From the NCBI RefSeq assembly GCF_000266905.1, contig NC_018022.1, positions 186,001 through 250,000 of the forward strand: DNA of 64,000 bases, written 5' to 3'. Shown one piece after another: positions 32,215-42,151 of this stretch (position 1 is its first letter; the number at the start of each line of letters is the position of its first letter). The position numbers and the translations under genes were made by a program. The notes under the pieces were generated by a model. The model saw only the letters and a list, made by a program, of their open reading frames with translations. It was not told where the DNA came from and searched no databases. The stretch is from Mycolicibacterium chubuense NBB4 (lineage in GTDB: Bacteria > Actinomycetota > Actinomycetes > Mycobacteriales > Mycobacteriaceae).

Positions 32215-35200
32215 GGGGCAACACCTTCGCGATCTGCGCCGGGGCCGACAAGCGGTCGGTTACGTAGATCCCTCGACCCACCGGCTGCCGAGCTGCCCGA
32301 ACACCCCGGATCAGCTCGCCCTCCATGCGGGCACCATCCATGACGACCGTGGGAGCGGTTTGGGAGATGAGTCGACCGGCCAACGGCGACGACATCGCCG
32401 GCCCCCACGGGAAGCGCCGACCGACGATCAGGTGCAGACCGACCTCACGGGCGCGGTCGATGTACTTGGTCAATCCCTCGGTCGCGGGGCCCTTGCCGTC
32501 CGGCCGGAACATGTTGGCTCCCGAACTCCATCCGGAGACGATCTGCTCGTCGTCGACGAGGACGAAAATCTCCGGCCCCGACCACGATCGGGTCGCTTGG
32601 GCGAGTTCCTCCTGCCCGGCGCGGCCGCGCGGCATACGCGGTGCCAGCAGCATGTCGATGTGCCGGGTCATGGCTCGCACGTCGTCCTCGTAGTAGGTGT
32701 AGCCCTCGGACTCCACGCCATCCTCGCCGATATAGCGGCCTAGGTGCGGACCTTGGACCACCTGAACCAGGGAGTTGCCGGGGTCGATGACGTAGATCTG
32801 GGCTTCCTCGGGTCGGTAGCACCGCATGATCGATCGCGCGACGGCGGCCAGGGAATTGGACACACCGCACTCCGGATTGCCGATGAACAGCAGATGCGGG
32901 TTGCGAGCGAAGTCCGCTTCTGCGGCCACCAAGCCGACCTCGGATATGCCGAACGGCACCAGTCCGGGGCGTGCCTCGCGCTGAGCGGCGAACACCCCGG
33001 CCAGGTCGACCGTGCTCGGCAGCATCCGGACCTGGGCAACCTGATCGACTCCAGTGAGTTTGGTGATCACCTCCGCGGCCTCGCGTGGGCCGATGGTGCG
33101 GCCGTCCGGGGCAGTGAGGATGGGCAGGGCGGCCTGGAAGTGGTAGCCCGCCATCGACGTACCTCGGCCGCTGACGGTCTCGATGCGTGTTTCCGCGTTC
33201 GGGTCGTCGGGGTCTGCAAGCAGTTCGCGCGTACCGAACGGCACCTTCTTGGCGACCTCGCGGTTGTTCTTCTGTGGATCGTCGTTGGTGTCGAGTTTCA
33301 GTTCGACGTTGAGGGTGAAGGAACTCGACATCCACGACGGGAAACCACCGGAGATCCAGCCGTTCGCGGCGATGATCGTGCGAACGCCTAGGCTGTTACC
33401 GCGCTGCATGATGACGCCGAGGTCTTCCACGAGGTCGTCGCCGAAGGTCGTGCGGAACTGCTGCCAGCCGTCGATGACCAGGAACACCTCGCCAAAGGCG
33501 TCATCGGGTACCGGGCCCGCCTCACCACCGAACTTGCGGGCCCGGAAGCTCTCGATACTCAGACCGAGCCGGCTGAACGCCTCCTCTCGCTCCTCGACGA
33601 GCAGCTTCATCTCCGCGATCGTGCGCTGGACCCGCTCGCGGTCGCCTGCGCGGGCGAAGGAACTCACATGCGGTAGTGCGTCCACCTCGTTGAGGCCGGG
33701 ACCACCCATCGCGACAACGACGAACTGCACCCGCTTGGGGTGATACATCAGGGCCGCCCCGGTGATGAGGGTGGTCAGCACCGTGGTCTTGCCGGCCGTC
33801 TGTCGACCGATGACCGCGCAGTTACCCGAGGAGAAGTCCAAGGCGTACACACGCTGCGCGTGCTGGAACGGCCGGTCCTCGATCCCCACCGGGAACGACA
33901 GCCCGGCGGTGTGTCCGTAGTCCTGATGCCAGGGCTTGCGGCGCAGCCGGCGCACCAGCTCCTCCACGGGAACGGGTTCCAATGGGGGAAGCCACATCTG
34001 GTGGACTGGCACCCTGGTCTGCTCACGCAGCGACATGATGGAGGCTTCCAGCTCGCGAATCGGTTGGCCGTCGTCGCCGAGCACGGTGTCGGTGGATTCC
34101 ACTGGTGCCGCTGCGAGCTTGGGTGCGGTGGCGAGCGCCGCCATGGGGGCGGCGGTGAAGACCTCGGGAGCCATGTATCCGGCTTGGGTGCGCACCACTT
34201 CGGCCGCCACACGGCGCGGGGGATGATAGACCTTGCGCGCGAACGCAGATTGGAACCGCACTAGCCGATCTCGGCCCTGAACGCGCAGCAGGCCTGCACC
34301 GGCGGGCTTCTCGGGCAGATGCTTGGCTTCGTCGGTGCCGATGATGGACATCGACTCACCGGCATCGAGGGTGCGCAGACCGACGCGGATCGGGATGTTG
34401 GCCATGATGCCCGACTGCATCTCATGGCCGAGACGCTGCGACCCCAGGATCATCTTCACGTTCAACGCGCGGCCCTGGCGGCCGATTTCGTCGATAATCT
34501 TCTTCGACTCGGGCGCTTCGATGAACATCTGTGTGAACTCGTCGATCACGATGATGAGCGCGGGCAGCGGCTCCAGCCGCATCCCGAGGTGGATGCGGCG
34601 GTACTCGTACTCGGCGACCTCGCTGATTCCCGCTCGGTCGAGCAGCGATTTACGGCGCTCCAGCTCGCCGTTGATGACATCGCCCATACGCTCGATCCAC
34701 AGCGAGTCGTCCTTCAAGTTGCCCATCGCGGCAACGACATTGGGCAGCCCGGCGACCATGTTGGCCGTGGTCTTGCCCTTGAAGTCGAAGAAGGCGAACA
34801 CCAGCGTCTCAGGAGAGTGAGTCAGAGCCGCCGACAACAGCAGCGTTGTGAGGAAGGACGATTTACCCGAGCCCGTCGTGCCGGCGATGACCATGTGGTG
34901 GCCCATACCGCCCTCGTGGGTTTCCTTGAAGTCGATGTAAACCGGGGCGCCGGACGGGTCGACGCCGATCGGGAACTGCAACCACTTCGCGCCCCACGCA
35001 TTGTTCTCGAATGGTGGCCCGGTAAGCGTTGGCGCCCAGAGCTTTTCCACGTTGAGGTTGCCGGGGTCCTCGATGCCGATGATCTTGTAGAGGTCGGCGT
35101 CCACCGAGGCGTCGTCAATGACGCTGCGTGAGCGCTCCCCCTCCACTCGGTAGCGGGCCATCTTGCGGGCTAGGACCCGTGCGCTGGCCAAGTCCATCGA

Positions 35201-36367
35201 GTCGGGGCGGCAGAACCATTGATCGCGGTGGGTGACCTGGGTGTCGGAAACCCAGAAGGTGTTGGCGGGTTCGAACCCGAGGCCGCGGCCCGGCTCATCG
35301 GAGAGGGCCAGGAAGGTCACTCCGGCCACACCGCCGGCGCGGGTCAACGTCTCCCAGTGGCGGTCGTCTCCGCGGCGGCGCCGGTCGTCGATCACCAGCC
35401 AGTGGGGAGTCGTGCTCGAGTTGGCGCGGAAGGCGTCGCGGCCGTGCAGCTCCGTGCCCACCGCAGTGTCCATCAGTTCGCCGCTGGTCCACACCATCCG
35501 CGTGGGGCCGCCACGGTCCCGCAGCGTCGGATGGGCGCAGTGCGGCAGCCACTTGCACCACTCCCAGCGGGCCATGTCATCGGTCACGATCATGATCTTG
35601 AAGTCCCGCGGCGAATGCGCCACGGCGGCTTGACAGATCATCGCGCGCGCCAGCGCGTACACCGCGTCCATGCCGTCGCGACCGATCAGAGCCATACCGG
35701 GAATGTTGCGCAGCAGCAACGGCTTCGGGGCATTGTGCAGTTTGCTTTGCGTCTGCAGGAATGCCGAGGACGCGTCGTAGGTGACGGGCTCGTAGTCTTC
35801 GCGCCGCCCCAGCTCGTTGGTCTCCAGCTCCTTGACGACCTTCGAGGTGCCCAACCCAACCCGGACCTGGGTGTAGAACACCTTCAATACCGGATCATTG
35901 GGCGTGCGGCACCACATGCGTGCCGATCCCACAAGCCCCGACAGGAGTGCGGGTTCGGGATGAAGGTACTCGAACTGCGCATGCTGGGCGCGGGCGGCGT
36001 CTTGCACCTTATCCCGTATCTCGTCGAGATTCATCGCGTAATCACGCAGCGCTTGTTCCATCTGCGGACCCGACATCTGCTTCTCACCGCCGCCGCGATT
36101 CATGAAGAAGTAGCTGCCCATCGACACGATCATCATGATGGGGAAGAACAGCGACATCACACCCATCGTCCCGCCGCGTAATCCGGGCTGCGACACCATC
36201 ATCGCCATCATCCCGAGGAATGCGACGCCCATGACCACGGGCAGGATGATCGCGACCTTGCTGCGAGGCACAGGCCGCGGGGCTTCCAGCGGTTCGGGGA
36301 TTGTTTCGCGGCCGCCCATCGTCGGTGGAACCTTCACCGCGCCCTGGCGGGGCTTCACAGTTGCCAT
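32207..36367 (-). CDS. eccC: EccC, FtsK/SpoIIIE-type motor ATPase of ESX
   Basis: A 1386-residue protein in one piece. Two membrane helices lie near residues 35-90 (IILPVVMGVAFLGMMAMMV). Three ATPase domains follow: Walker A GTTGSGKSS at about 495 with PALIIVIDEF, GRQTAGKTT at about 855 with FLVIDGW, and a degenerate GNPECGVSNS at about 1160 with FVLVDDEQ. The third site has lost the P-loop Lys. EccC recruits substrates through its last domain and drives export. It lies between eccB and the HTH gene, and the gene is uninterrupted (some ESX systems split it in two). Confidence 0.95.
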   Translation of the reverse strand: MATVKPRQGAVKVPPTMGGRETIPEPLEAPRPVPRSKVAIILPVVMGVAFLGMMAMMVSQPGLRGGTMGVMSLFFPIMMIVSMGSYFFMNRGGGEKQMSGPQMEQALRDYAMNLDEIRDKVQDAARAQHAQFEYLHPEPALLSGLVGSARMWCRTPNDPVLKVFYTQVRVGLGTSKVVKELETNELGRREDYEPVTYDASSAFLQTQSKLHNAPKPLLLRNIPGMALIGRDGMDAVYALARAMICQAAVAHSPRDFKIMIVTDDMARWEWCKWLPHCAHPTLRDRGGPTRMVWTSGELMDTAVGTELHGRDAFRANSSTTPHWLVIDDRRRRGDDRHWETLTRAGGVAGVTFLALSDEPGRGLGFEPANTFWVSDTQVTHRDQWFCRPDSMDLASARVLARKMARYRVEGERSRSVIDDASVDADLYKIIGIEDPGNLNVEKLWAPTLTGPPFENNAWGAKWLQFPIGVDPSGAPVYIDFKETHEGGMGHHMVIAGTTGSGKSSFLTTLLLSAALTHSPETLVFAFFDFKGKTTANMVAGLPNVVAAMGNLKDDSLWIERMGDVINGELERRKSLLDRAGISEVAEYEYRRIHLGMRLEPLPALIIVIDEFTQMFIEAPESKKIIDEIGRQGRALNVKMILGSQRLGHEMQSGIMANIPIRVGLRTLDAGESMSIIGTDEAKHLPEKPAGAGLLRVQGRDRLVRFQSAFARKVYHPPRRVAAEVVRTQAGYMAPEVFTAAPMAALATAPKLAAAPVESTDTVLGDDGQPIRELEASIMSLREQTRVPVHQMWLPPLEPVPVEELVRRLRRKPWHQDYGHTAGLSFPVGIEDRPFQHAQRVYALDFSSGNCAVIGRQTAGKTTVLTTLITGAALMYHPKRVQFVVVAMGGPGLNEVDALPHVSSFARAGDRERVQRTIAEMKLLVEEREEAFSRLGLSIESFRARKFGGEAGPVPDDAFGEVFLVIDGWQQFRTTFGDDLVEDLGVIMQRGNSLGVRTIIAANGWISGGFPSWMSSSFTLNVELKLDTNDDPQKNNREVAKKVPFGTRELLADPDDPNAETRIETVSGRGTSMAGYHFQAALPILTAPDGRTIGPREAAEVITKLTGVDQVAQVRMLPSTVDLAGVFAAQREARPGLVPFGISEVGLVAAEADFARNPHLLFIGNPECGVSNSLAAVARSIMRCYRPEEAQIYVIDPGNSLVQVVQGPHLGRYIGEDGVESEGYTYYEDDVRAMTRHIDMLLAPRMPRGRAGQEELAQATRSWSGPEIFVLVDDEQIVSGWSSGANMFRPDGKGPATEGLTKYIDRAREVGLHLIVGRRFPWGPAMSSPLAGRLISQTAPTVVMDGARMEGELIRGVRAARQPVGRGIYVTDRLSAPAQIAKVLPLE

Positions 36368-36373
36368 TGCGGT

Positions 36374-37852
36374 CTACCGTCCTTGCTCGGTGATCGGGGC
36401 CGCGGAGCCGGCCAGCGTGTCGTGCATCGTCATAGCCGCCTGCTTGGACAACTCCGGGCCCGCGGGCCACACACGAAGCAGCGGCCACGGAGCCAGCCGC
36501 GGCGCAACGTTCTTGAGTCCCAACCCCTGCAGCGCGTCCTCGTCGAACGGCACGCCGTACCGTGCGCCGGATTCACTGATCAACCACAGGGTTTCGCGAC
36601 GTGACGAATCAGCGCTCGCGCCCGTCGTCGACACCCACGTCGCCGCGTTGTCGGCTAACAAGACCTGATCGGCCTGCTTACCCTGGTCCGCACTGCCGAC
36701 GACGAGCGGAACCAGGTGGCTCTCCTGCTCGGCTGCCATCGGCAAGGCGCGACCGACGAGAAGGCGTTGACGGGCCTGCCGATCGGTAACGCCACGGTCC
36801 CAGGCCACGCACAGCACGGGGTCAGCGCGCCAGTTCACGACCTCGAGCGGGTCCGCTGGGTAGCCGGCCACGTCCAGTGCGTTTCGGACCGGGACATCAC
36901 CCAGCACGTCCGGTGAAATGCGGGGCGGTTGCGCCACACCGAATGAATCCCGTTGGCGCAGCATGGCAGCCACGACCGATGAGACGGGTTGCACCCCGTC
37001 AGCGAGCACCACGTAGAACTGATCCTTGCCCGAGGCGACGTCCTGAGACACCACCACCGAGCCGTTCACCAGAGGCGCCGCCGCGCCGAGGTTGACGGTG
37101 CTGGGCTGCCCGGCTGCCGGCACCGCGGGGACCACCAGGGGGCGGCCTGCCGGCAGGGCGTCGACCATGGCTTGGGAGAGATCGGCCGGTGCGCCCGCTT
37201 CCTCGAGCCCCAACGGCTCGACAACCGCGCGATCGGTCAGGTCGACGGGCAGGCGGACGCCGTTGGTGATGACATACGCCTGCGCGTTGAACGTGCCGAG
37301 AACAGCGGTGTCCGCATCGAGCTCGCGGGCCCGGTCCCCCAACGTCAGGTCGCCGTTGATACCTGTGATCACGGGGCGCCCGCTCATCGTGTCGGACGCC
37401 GTGTCGCACACGGCCCACCGCGACACCTCCGGCGTGAGCACCTGGGGCGGTTCGGTAGGGGCGCCTTCGATCCCGACCAGTGGACCGCGTGGCCACCTGG
37501 CGAGGTCGTCAGGGCTGACGAACGTCGGCTCCGCGGGCTCCCCGGCGATGAGCCAAGCCGAGACCAAGTTCAGCGCCGGATGCAGTCGGCCGTCCACCGA
37601 CACGAAGACCGTGCCGAGTTTGCGGTCGGCGACGATCTTGGAGTCGTTGACCAAGCCCGCCGGCCGGAGCCACCCCACTACGAGGGCACCCACCATCACC
37701 AAGACGCTGATCAGCGCCGAGATGACGAGCATCAACCGCTGGGTGCGTATCCGGTCGGTCTGCATGCGCACCGACCGGCGCTGAAATGCGAATCCCAGCC
37801 GCCGACGCAAGAAGTAGTGACCTCTTACCTGTGTCTTGGAAGCCAGATTCAT
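36374..37852 (-). CDS. eccB: EccB, ESX membrane and periplasmic component
   Basis: A 492-residue protein: a basic N terminus (SKTQVRGHYFLRRRLGFAFQ) with the EccB signature, one membrane helix (MLVISALISVLVMVGALVVG), and a large periplasmic part of four or more repeat domains around a core (EAVVEPLGLEEA-like and VLADGVQPVSSVVAAMLR). EccB dimerises and bridges the ESX complex in the periplasm. ATG 37852 is chosen; a GTG two codons upstream is also possible. The stop is 7 bp before eccC. Confidence 0.93.
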   Translation of the reverse strand: MNLASKTQVRGHYFLRRRLGFAFQRRSVRMQTDRIRTQRLMLVISALISVLVMVGALVVGWLRPAGLVNDSKIVADRKLGTVFVSVDGRLHPALNLVSAWLIAGEPAEPTFVSPDDLARWPRGPLVGIEGAPTEPPQVLTPEVSRWAVCDTASDTMSGRPVITGINGDLTLGDRARELDADTAVLGTFNAQAYVITNGVRLPVDLTDRAVVEPLGLEEAGAPADLSQAMVDALPAGRPLVVPAVPAAGQPSTVNLGAAAPLVNGSVVVSQDVASGKDQFYVVLADGVQPVSSVVAAMLRQRDSFGVAQPPRISPDVLGDVPVRNALDVAGYPADPLEVVNWRADPVLCVAWDRGVTDRQARQRLLVGRALPMAAEQESHLVPLVVGSADQGKQADQVLLADNAATWVSTTGASADSSRRETLWLISESGARYGVPFDEDALQGLGLKNVAPRLAPWPLLRVWPAGPELSKQAAMTMHDTLAGSAAPITEQGR

Positions 37853-37990
37853 CGGCACGCCAGAACCGTACCGTGCAAAACAACGAGTCAGCCACCACCG
37901 CAGCCAAATTGCTTGCGAACGAGTTTTCGGTAGGTTGCTGAGCCGACAGGTAAGCGACGTCCAGGCGCAACAGCCAAGGCGCGGCCAGGG

Positions 37991-40414
37991 TTACCCGACG
38001 TACGCAACATCCTCTTCGACGCCGGTGAGCGAGTCGACAATCACATCGCGGATGTGGACGTTTCCGGTGGCGGCCGCGGCATAGCACATGTCGGGAAGAG
38101 GCAGCGGGCGCGTCGCCCACCCTCCGATCAGCTCGGCGGTGCGCGCCACCGTCCAGTGTGCGCGGTAGCGAGCCAGTTCCTCGATGGTGTCGCTGGGATC
38201 AGCCTGGCCGACGAATCCGGGCCGGAAGATCGAGGTGACGGTATTGAAGTCCTTGGCCGCGGCGTCGTACTCAGCCCACTGCTGCGGGCTCGGTTCTCTA
38301 TCTCCACCGCGCGTCAGCCAAATCTGGCGTACGGCGTTGGGAATCCCGCCGTCAACCGCTACAGCCTGAGTCGTCGCGGTGTTCATCAACAATGCGCTCG
38401 CGGCCGACACGATCCGGTCCTGGAGGAGGGGGTCGGTGTCCATCACCCGCATTAGCCTCGGGTACACGTCGGGCCACAGCACCGCCAGGCGGTGCTCGTG
38501 CATCCCATCCATGCCGGCCGGTGCCGTCTGCTGACCAGGCTGCAGCAAGGGATTGGTCTGCCGAGTGCAGGACGGTGGATGCTCCACTCCTGCGTCACGC
38601 AGAGCCGTCAACGGGCCCGTCGTTGCCGCCGCCACCAGGCGCCAGCCCATCTCGGCGCGCAGCTGCGCGTACTCGATGAGAACCCGCGCCGGGTCAGCCC
38701 ACCCGAACCACAGCTGCCGAAAATGGTCGTCCACCAACGGGTCCGTAGCCAAAATCCGGACTGAGCGCGGCACGTAGACACCAGCCGGGATGTAGCTGGC
38801 CCCATCGTTGGAGGTGGCCACGGTCTCCGTGCCACTGGGTGACCGGAAAACCCCCACCGCCCACTCGATCGGGTAACCCACCGCCTGAGCGGCGTGCTGC
38901 AGCTTCCACGCAAGTACTTTCGCAGCCGATGCGTCGGCCGATTCGCGCCGCTCACGCGCCGCGGCCGTCTGGCCGGCGGCCACCACACTCGCCGGGATCA
39001 GCGTTGCACCAGCCCCAGCGCTCGACGAGGACGCCGGTGACCCCGATGGTGCGCTGCCAGCGGCGGCGAGTGCGCTCGCCGGAACCGTCGCCGCAGGCGG
39101 CGCGGCGGCCGGCGGCCCCATCGACCCCGGCGGCATCATCATCGGGGCGCCCCCACCAGCGCCCACGCCAGCCCCGGTCGGAGCGGCAGTAGGAGCTGCC
39201 GGGGCGACCATGCCCGGCTGAGCCGCAGCCGGGGCCACTCCCCCGCCGGGCCCGGCCGCGATCGGCGTGGCCGGCACCGCGTGCCCGCCCCCGGTCAACG
39301 CCGGTGACGGACTCGGCGGAGCTGGCGGAGCCGCAGCCGGCATTCCGCCACCGATGCCCGCCCCGGTCGACAAGCCCTGGGAGAACGCCGCCGCCGGAGA
39401 ACCGGCCCCTGACGCCGGAACCCCTCCAGCACTTGGCGATCCGGTTCCCGCGCCGGGCATCTGACCCAAGCCGCTACTAAGCGGATTGGAAGATCCCATC
39501 CCCGGCATTCCGCCGCTACCAAGTCCGCCCGGCATCTTCGGTAATCCGCCCCCCGAGCCGAGACCGCCGCCGCCACTGCCCAACCCGCCCATCGACGGCA
39601 TACCGCCACCCCCAAGAGGAGAGGCTGACTGCCGGGGCGCCGCGACACCAGGGGTCGCCTGCGTAACCGGACTGGGTGCAGCTGCTATGGCCCCGTCGCC
39701 GGGACCTGACGTTGTTCCTCGATCGACCCCCGACTGGGTAGTCGATGCGCCGGTTGGATCGGCCGGGGCGTCCGGGGTAGGGGCCTTGTCGTTGCCTGGG
39801 TCCGTAGGCCTCTTTCTCGGATCGCTGCTGTCCTGCTGGATTCCGGGTGAGGTTTCGTTATCGACTGGCTGAATGGCCGGGCTGGTCGGGAGGTCGCCGT
39901 AGCGGGTGAGAAGGTCGAGAGCGCGGACGTTTTCGGCACTTGCTTTGAACGAGGTGTGCAGGGCTGTGGCTGCCTCGACTCCCCAACCTGTCTGTGTGCG
40001 GGCCTGCGTGTGATACGCCGTGACGAGTGCCTCACGCTCCCCCGGAAGCTTGGCCGCATTGATCGCAGCATCGGCGTCGCGGACGATCTGATCCTGCCCA
40101 GATGCGGTCTCGCGCAACACTTGCGCGATGCCGTTGCACTTCTTCGCTACAGCGTCGTGCCACTCGCTGATTGTCTTGGCTTCTTCGGCCAAGGTCGCGC
40201 CGGCTTGGTGTGCGGCGTCGAAACCCGTTGAGTCGGCGGCTTCGCGGAACGCGGCGTTGTCGGTGACGATCTGTTGGTGAATGCCGTCCCACGTGGTGGC
40301 CCCGGCCTTGTACGCCTCCTCTTGGGCGTCCCAGTGCGCAGGGTCCGGCGGGACCATATCCGGCGTAACGATCAGCGGGCCATACGAACCCGCAGATCCT
40401 CCCGTCGCAGGCAT
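37991..40414 (-). CDS. Large ESX-associated protein with C-terminal DUF5631/5632-like domain
   Basis: An 807-residue protein. The N-terminal 200 residues are helical (HWDAQEEAYKAGATTWDGIH, VVLRETASGQDQIVRDADAA-like), as in Esx/PPE-type exported proteins. Residues 230-510 are Gly/Pro/Ala repeats. The last 300 residues (EHRLAVLWPDVYPRLMRVMD, TAELIGGWATRPLPLPDMCY) look like the DUF5632/DUF5631 region of M. tuberculosis Rv3899c, next to the CpnT toxin locus. This match is from memory. The start shares one base with the upstream stop (TGATG). Probably an exported or channel-associated ESX factor. The C terminus has a conserved globular appearance, unlike the variable middle. Confidence 0.7.
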   Translation of the reverse strand: MPATGGSAGSYGPLIVTPDMVPPDPAHWDAQEEAYKAGATTWDGIHQQIVTDNAAFREAADSTGFDAAHQAGATLAEEAKTISEWHDAVAKKCNGIAQVLRETASGQDQIVRDADAAINAAKLPGEREALVTAYHTQARTQTGWGVEAATALHTSFKASAENVRALDLLTRYGDLPTSPAIQPVDNETSPGIQQDSSDPRKRPTDPGNDKAPTPDAPADPTGASTTQSGVDRGTTSGPGDGAIAAAPSPVTQATPGVAAPRQSASPLGGGGMPSMGGLGSGGGGLGSGGGLPKMPGGLGSGGMPGMGSSNPLSSGLGQMPGAGTGSPSAGGVPASGAGSPAAAFSQGLSTGAGIGGGMPAAAPPAPPSPSPALTGGGHAVPATPIAAGPGGGVAPAAAQPGMVAPAAPTAAPTGAGVGAGGGAPMMMPPGSMGPPAAAPPAATVPASALAAAGSAPSGSPASSSSAGAGATLIPASVVAAGQTAAARERRESADASAAKVLAWKLQHAAQAVGYPIEWAVGVFRSPSGTETVATSNDGASYIPAGVYVPRSVRILATDPLVDDHFRQLWFGWADPARVLIEYAQLRAEMGWRLVAAATTGPLTALRDAGVEHPPSCTRQTNPLLQPGQQTAPAGMDGMHEHRLAVLWPDVYPRLMRVMDTDPLLQDRIVSAASALLMNTATTQAVAVDGGIPNAVRQIWLTRGGDREPSPQQWAEYDAAAKDFNTVTSIFRPGFVGQADPSDTIEELARYRAHWTVARTAELIGGWATRPLPLPDMCYAAAATGNVHIRDVIVDSLTGVEEDVAYVG

Positions 40415-41031
40415 CAGCGCAACCCGCACGCAGGCACAATCACATCGACCAGATCGTTGCCCTTGTCCGTAGCGGCGTTCGACGCCTTCCAGTCCCTCAC
40501 GACAGCGCTGTGCATGCTGTCGATCTGCAACGCCATCCAATCGTCGATGAGGTACCGTATTCTTGCCGGCGTCGCGGGCGCGATCTGGTTGCGTAGGAAT
40601 TGAAGCTCTGCAACCACTGTGCGCTTTTCAACCGCGCGGGCTTCTTCGGTGTCGTTGCTCGATCCGCCAGTGTTTTCGCCCAGGGTCGCTCGGGTTTTCC
40701 CTACGGATGCAATGGTACGGGCGCTTATATCCCACGTGAGGCAGGCAGATTGCTTTGCGGCCTCAATCTCCGTGTCGCCGTAGCGAACTGGTGCAGGCGG
40801 AACGACGTTGACGGTGTGCTGCGCTGGCGTGACGGGGCTAACGAGCGCGGCGGCCGTCGCAACAGTCGCGCCAGCTGCGATAACGAACGCCGTTGCCGCG
40901 GCGATGATCCCGGCGGGGCGGGGGCGTGGTGTGCGTCGAGTAGGTGGCCCACCCGCAATTCGAGGGGGTGGGGCGGGTGGACCACCGAGAGGGGGGCCCT
41001 GCTGGGCGGTTGTCGTGGCGTAGGTGGTCAT
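40414..41031 (-). CDS. Membrane-anchored exported protein
   Basis: A 205-residue protein with a Pro-rich cytosolic start (GPPLGGPPAPPPRIAGGPPT), one membrane helix (AGIIAAATAFVIAAGATVAT) and a helical extracellular part (CLTWDISARTIASVGKTRAT, FLRNQIAPATPARIRYLIDD) with two Cys residues that could form a disulfide. The layout is the same as that of the protein at 41389-42069, and the two may be distant paralogues. It overlaps both neighbours. Function unknown, probably an ESX accessory. Confidence 0.68.
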   Translation of the reverse strand: MTTYATTTAQQGPPLGGPPAPPPRIAGGPPTRRTPRPRPAGIIAAATAFVIAAGATVATAAALVSPVTPAQHTVNVVPPAPVRYGDTEIEAAKQSACLTWDISARTIASVGKTRATLGENTGGSSNDTEEARAVEKRTVVAELQFLRNQIAPATPARIRYLIDDWMALQIDSMHSAVVRDWKASNAATDKGNDLVDVIVPACGLR

Positions 41032-41375
41032 ATCGTCACGGTCCCGCTGCCGGGCAGGAGGGTGAGAGCCTGCCGGTTCTCGTTCTCGATCGTCTCCATG
41101 GTCGTGACCGATTCCTGCTTGCGCTGATAGATGCCGGCGATGCGCCGGGCCCCGCCTGCGTTGAGCGCCTGGGCCATGGCTTGGTCATCGCCTGCGACCT
41201 CCGCCAGCGGTGCCCACATCGGCCGAGCGACGCACGTGGTTGCCGCACTCGCAGACGTTGCCGCTGTCGTAGGCGTCTGGGCCGCGGACTCGGCCACCAT
41301 GGCAGGAGCGGCCACGTTCGCGGCGTGCGCTTCGGCCGGCTTGAGGTTGAAGGGCTTGGTGGCGGTGGCAGGCAT
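41028..41375 (-). CDS. Small Ala-rich hypothetical protein
   Basis: A 115-residue protein starting at ATG 41375 after GAGGGGG. The first half is Ala/Thr-rich (NLKPAEAHAANVAAPAMVAE), the second half helical (QALNAGGARRIAGIYQRKQE, SVTTMETIENENRQALTLLP). It has no membrane helix. The stop overlaps the next start (ATGA). It sits between two similar membrane proteins. Possibly a small Esx-like substrate or adaptor, but no WXG motif or YxxxD signal is clear. Confidence 0.55.
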   Translation of the reverse strand: MPATATKPFNLKPAEAHAANVAAPAMVAESAAQTPTTAATSASAATTCVARPMWAPLAEVAGDDQAMAQALNAGGARRIAGIYQRKQESVTTMETIENENRQALTLLPGSGTVTI

Positions 41376-41388
41376 GGAGTGTCCCCCT

Positions 41389-42069
41389 CTACTTCTGGCA
41401 GGCCGCGTGGACTTTGTCCATCGCGGTCTGACCCTGTTGTGCGGGCAAGTTGCGATCTTGACCGCTGGTGTCGGCAGACAGGACGGCATAGGTGGCGTCG
41501 ATGTAATCGCCCATTGGGTCGGCGATCTCACGCGGAGTGGCCGGTGGGGTGTGCAGGCGCAGATACTCCATCTCCACCAGGACGACGGCTTGCTCGTTGG
41601 CCAGCGCCGCTTTGAACTCGGGACTGTCGCGATTGGGCAGCGCCGCGACCAGTGGCACCGAGGCCTCGTACACCGCGGAGACCACCGACTTCGACGCAGC
41701 GCACGCCTCGTCGCGAGCGGCGCTGACCTCCTCGGCGCTGTAGACGGGAGCGGAGGGGGTCACCGTCGTGGTGACCGGAGCCGGATCTGGCCGAGTCCAG
41801 GCCAGCACGCCCATCACGACCGCCGCGACGGCGAGCACGACTGCGCTGCCCGAGATCGCCCACACCGACTTCGGCGTACGGTTGCGCGGGGGTGCCGCGG
41901 GCGGAGACGCGTAGGGCGGCGGCTGAGGAGGCTGAGGTGGGAGCACACCTGCATAAGTACCGCCGGGGAAACCCCCCATCGGGGATTGTTCTGGCCCGCG
42001 TGGAGGAGCCCACGGCGAGCCGGGACCCGCCGCAGCGGGTCCGACCTGCGGTGACGTTCCCTCACTCAT
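41389..42069 (-). CDS. Membrane-anchored exported protein, similar layout to the gene at 40414
   Basis: A 226-residue protein: Pro/Gly-rich cytosolic start (PPQPPQPPPYASPPAAPPRN), a membrane helix (VWAISGSAVVLAVAAVVMGV), then an extracellular helical domain (EVSAARDEACAASKSVVSAV, LVEMEYLRLHTPPATPREIA) with two Cys residues (EACAAS and HAACQK). The end of the domain repeats features of the 40414 protein (LRLHTPPATPREIADPMGDY versus LRNQIAPATPARIRYLIDDW). That supports an ancient duplication. Probably an ESX accessory protein. Confidence 0.68.
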   Translation of the reverse strand: MSEGTSPQVGPAAAGPGSPWAPPRGPEQSPMGGFPGGTYAGVLPPQPPQPPPYASPPAAPPRNRTPKSVWAISGSAVVLAVAAVVMGVLAWTRPDPAPVTTTVTPSAPVYSAEEVSAARDEACAASKSVVSAVYEASVPLVAALPNRDSPEFKAALANEQAVVLVEMEYLRLHTPPATPREIADPMGDYIDATYAVLSADTSGQDRNLPAQQGQTAMDKVHAACQK

Positions 42070-42151
42070 GCGTCAACGGTAACGCCGATGGACGACATGT
42101 GGCTACCAGCGCAGCCCGATCCACGAGGACCGGTGTGCGGACGGTGCTGCA

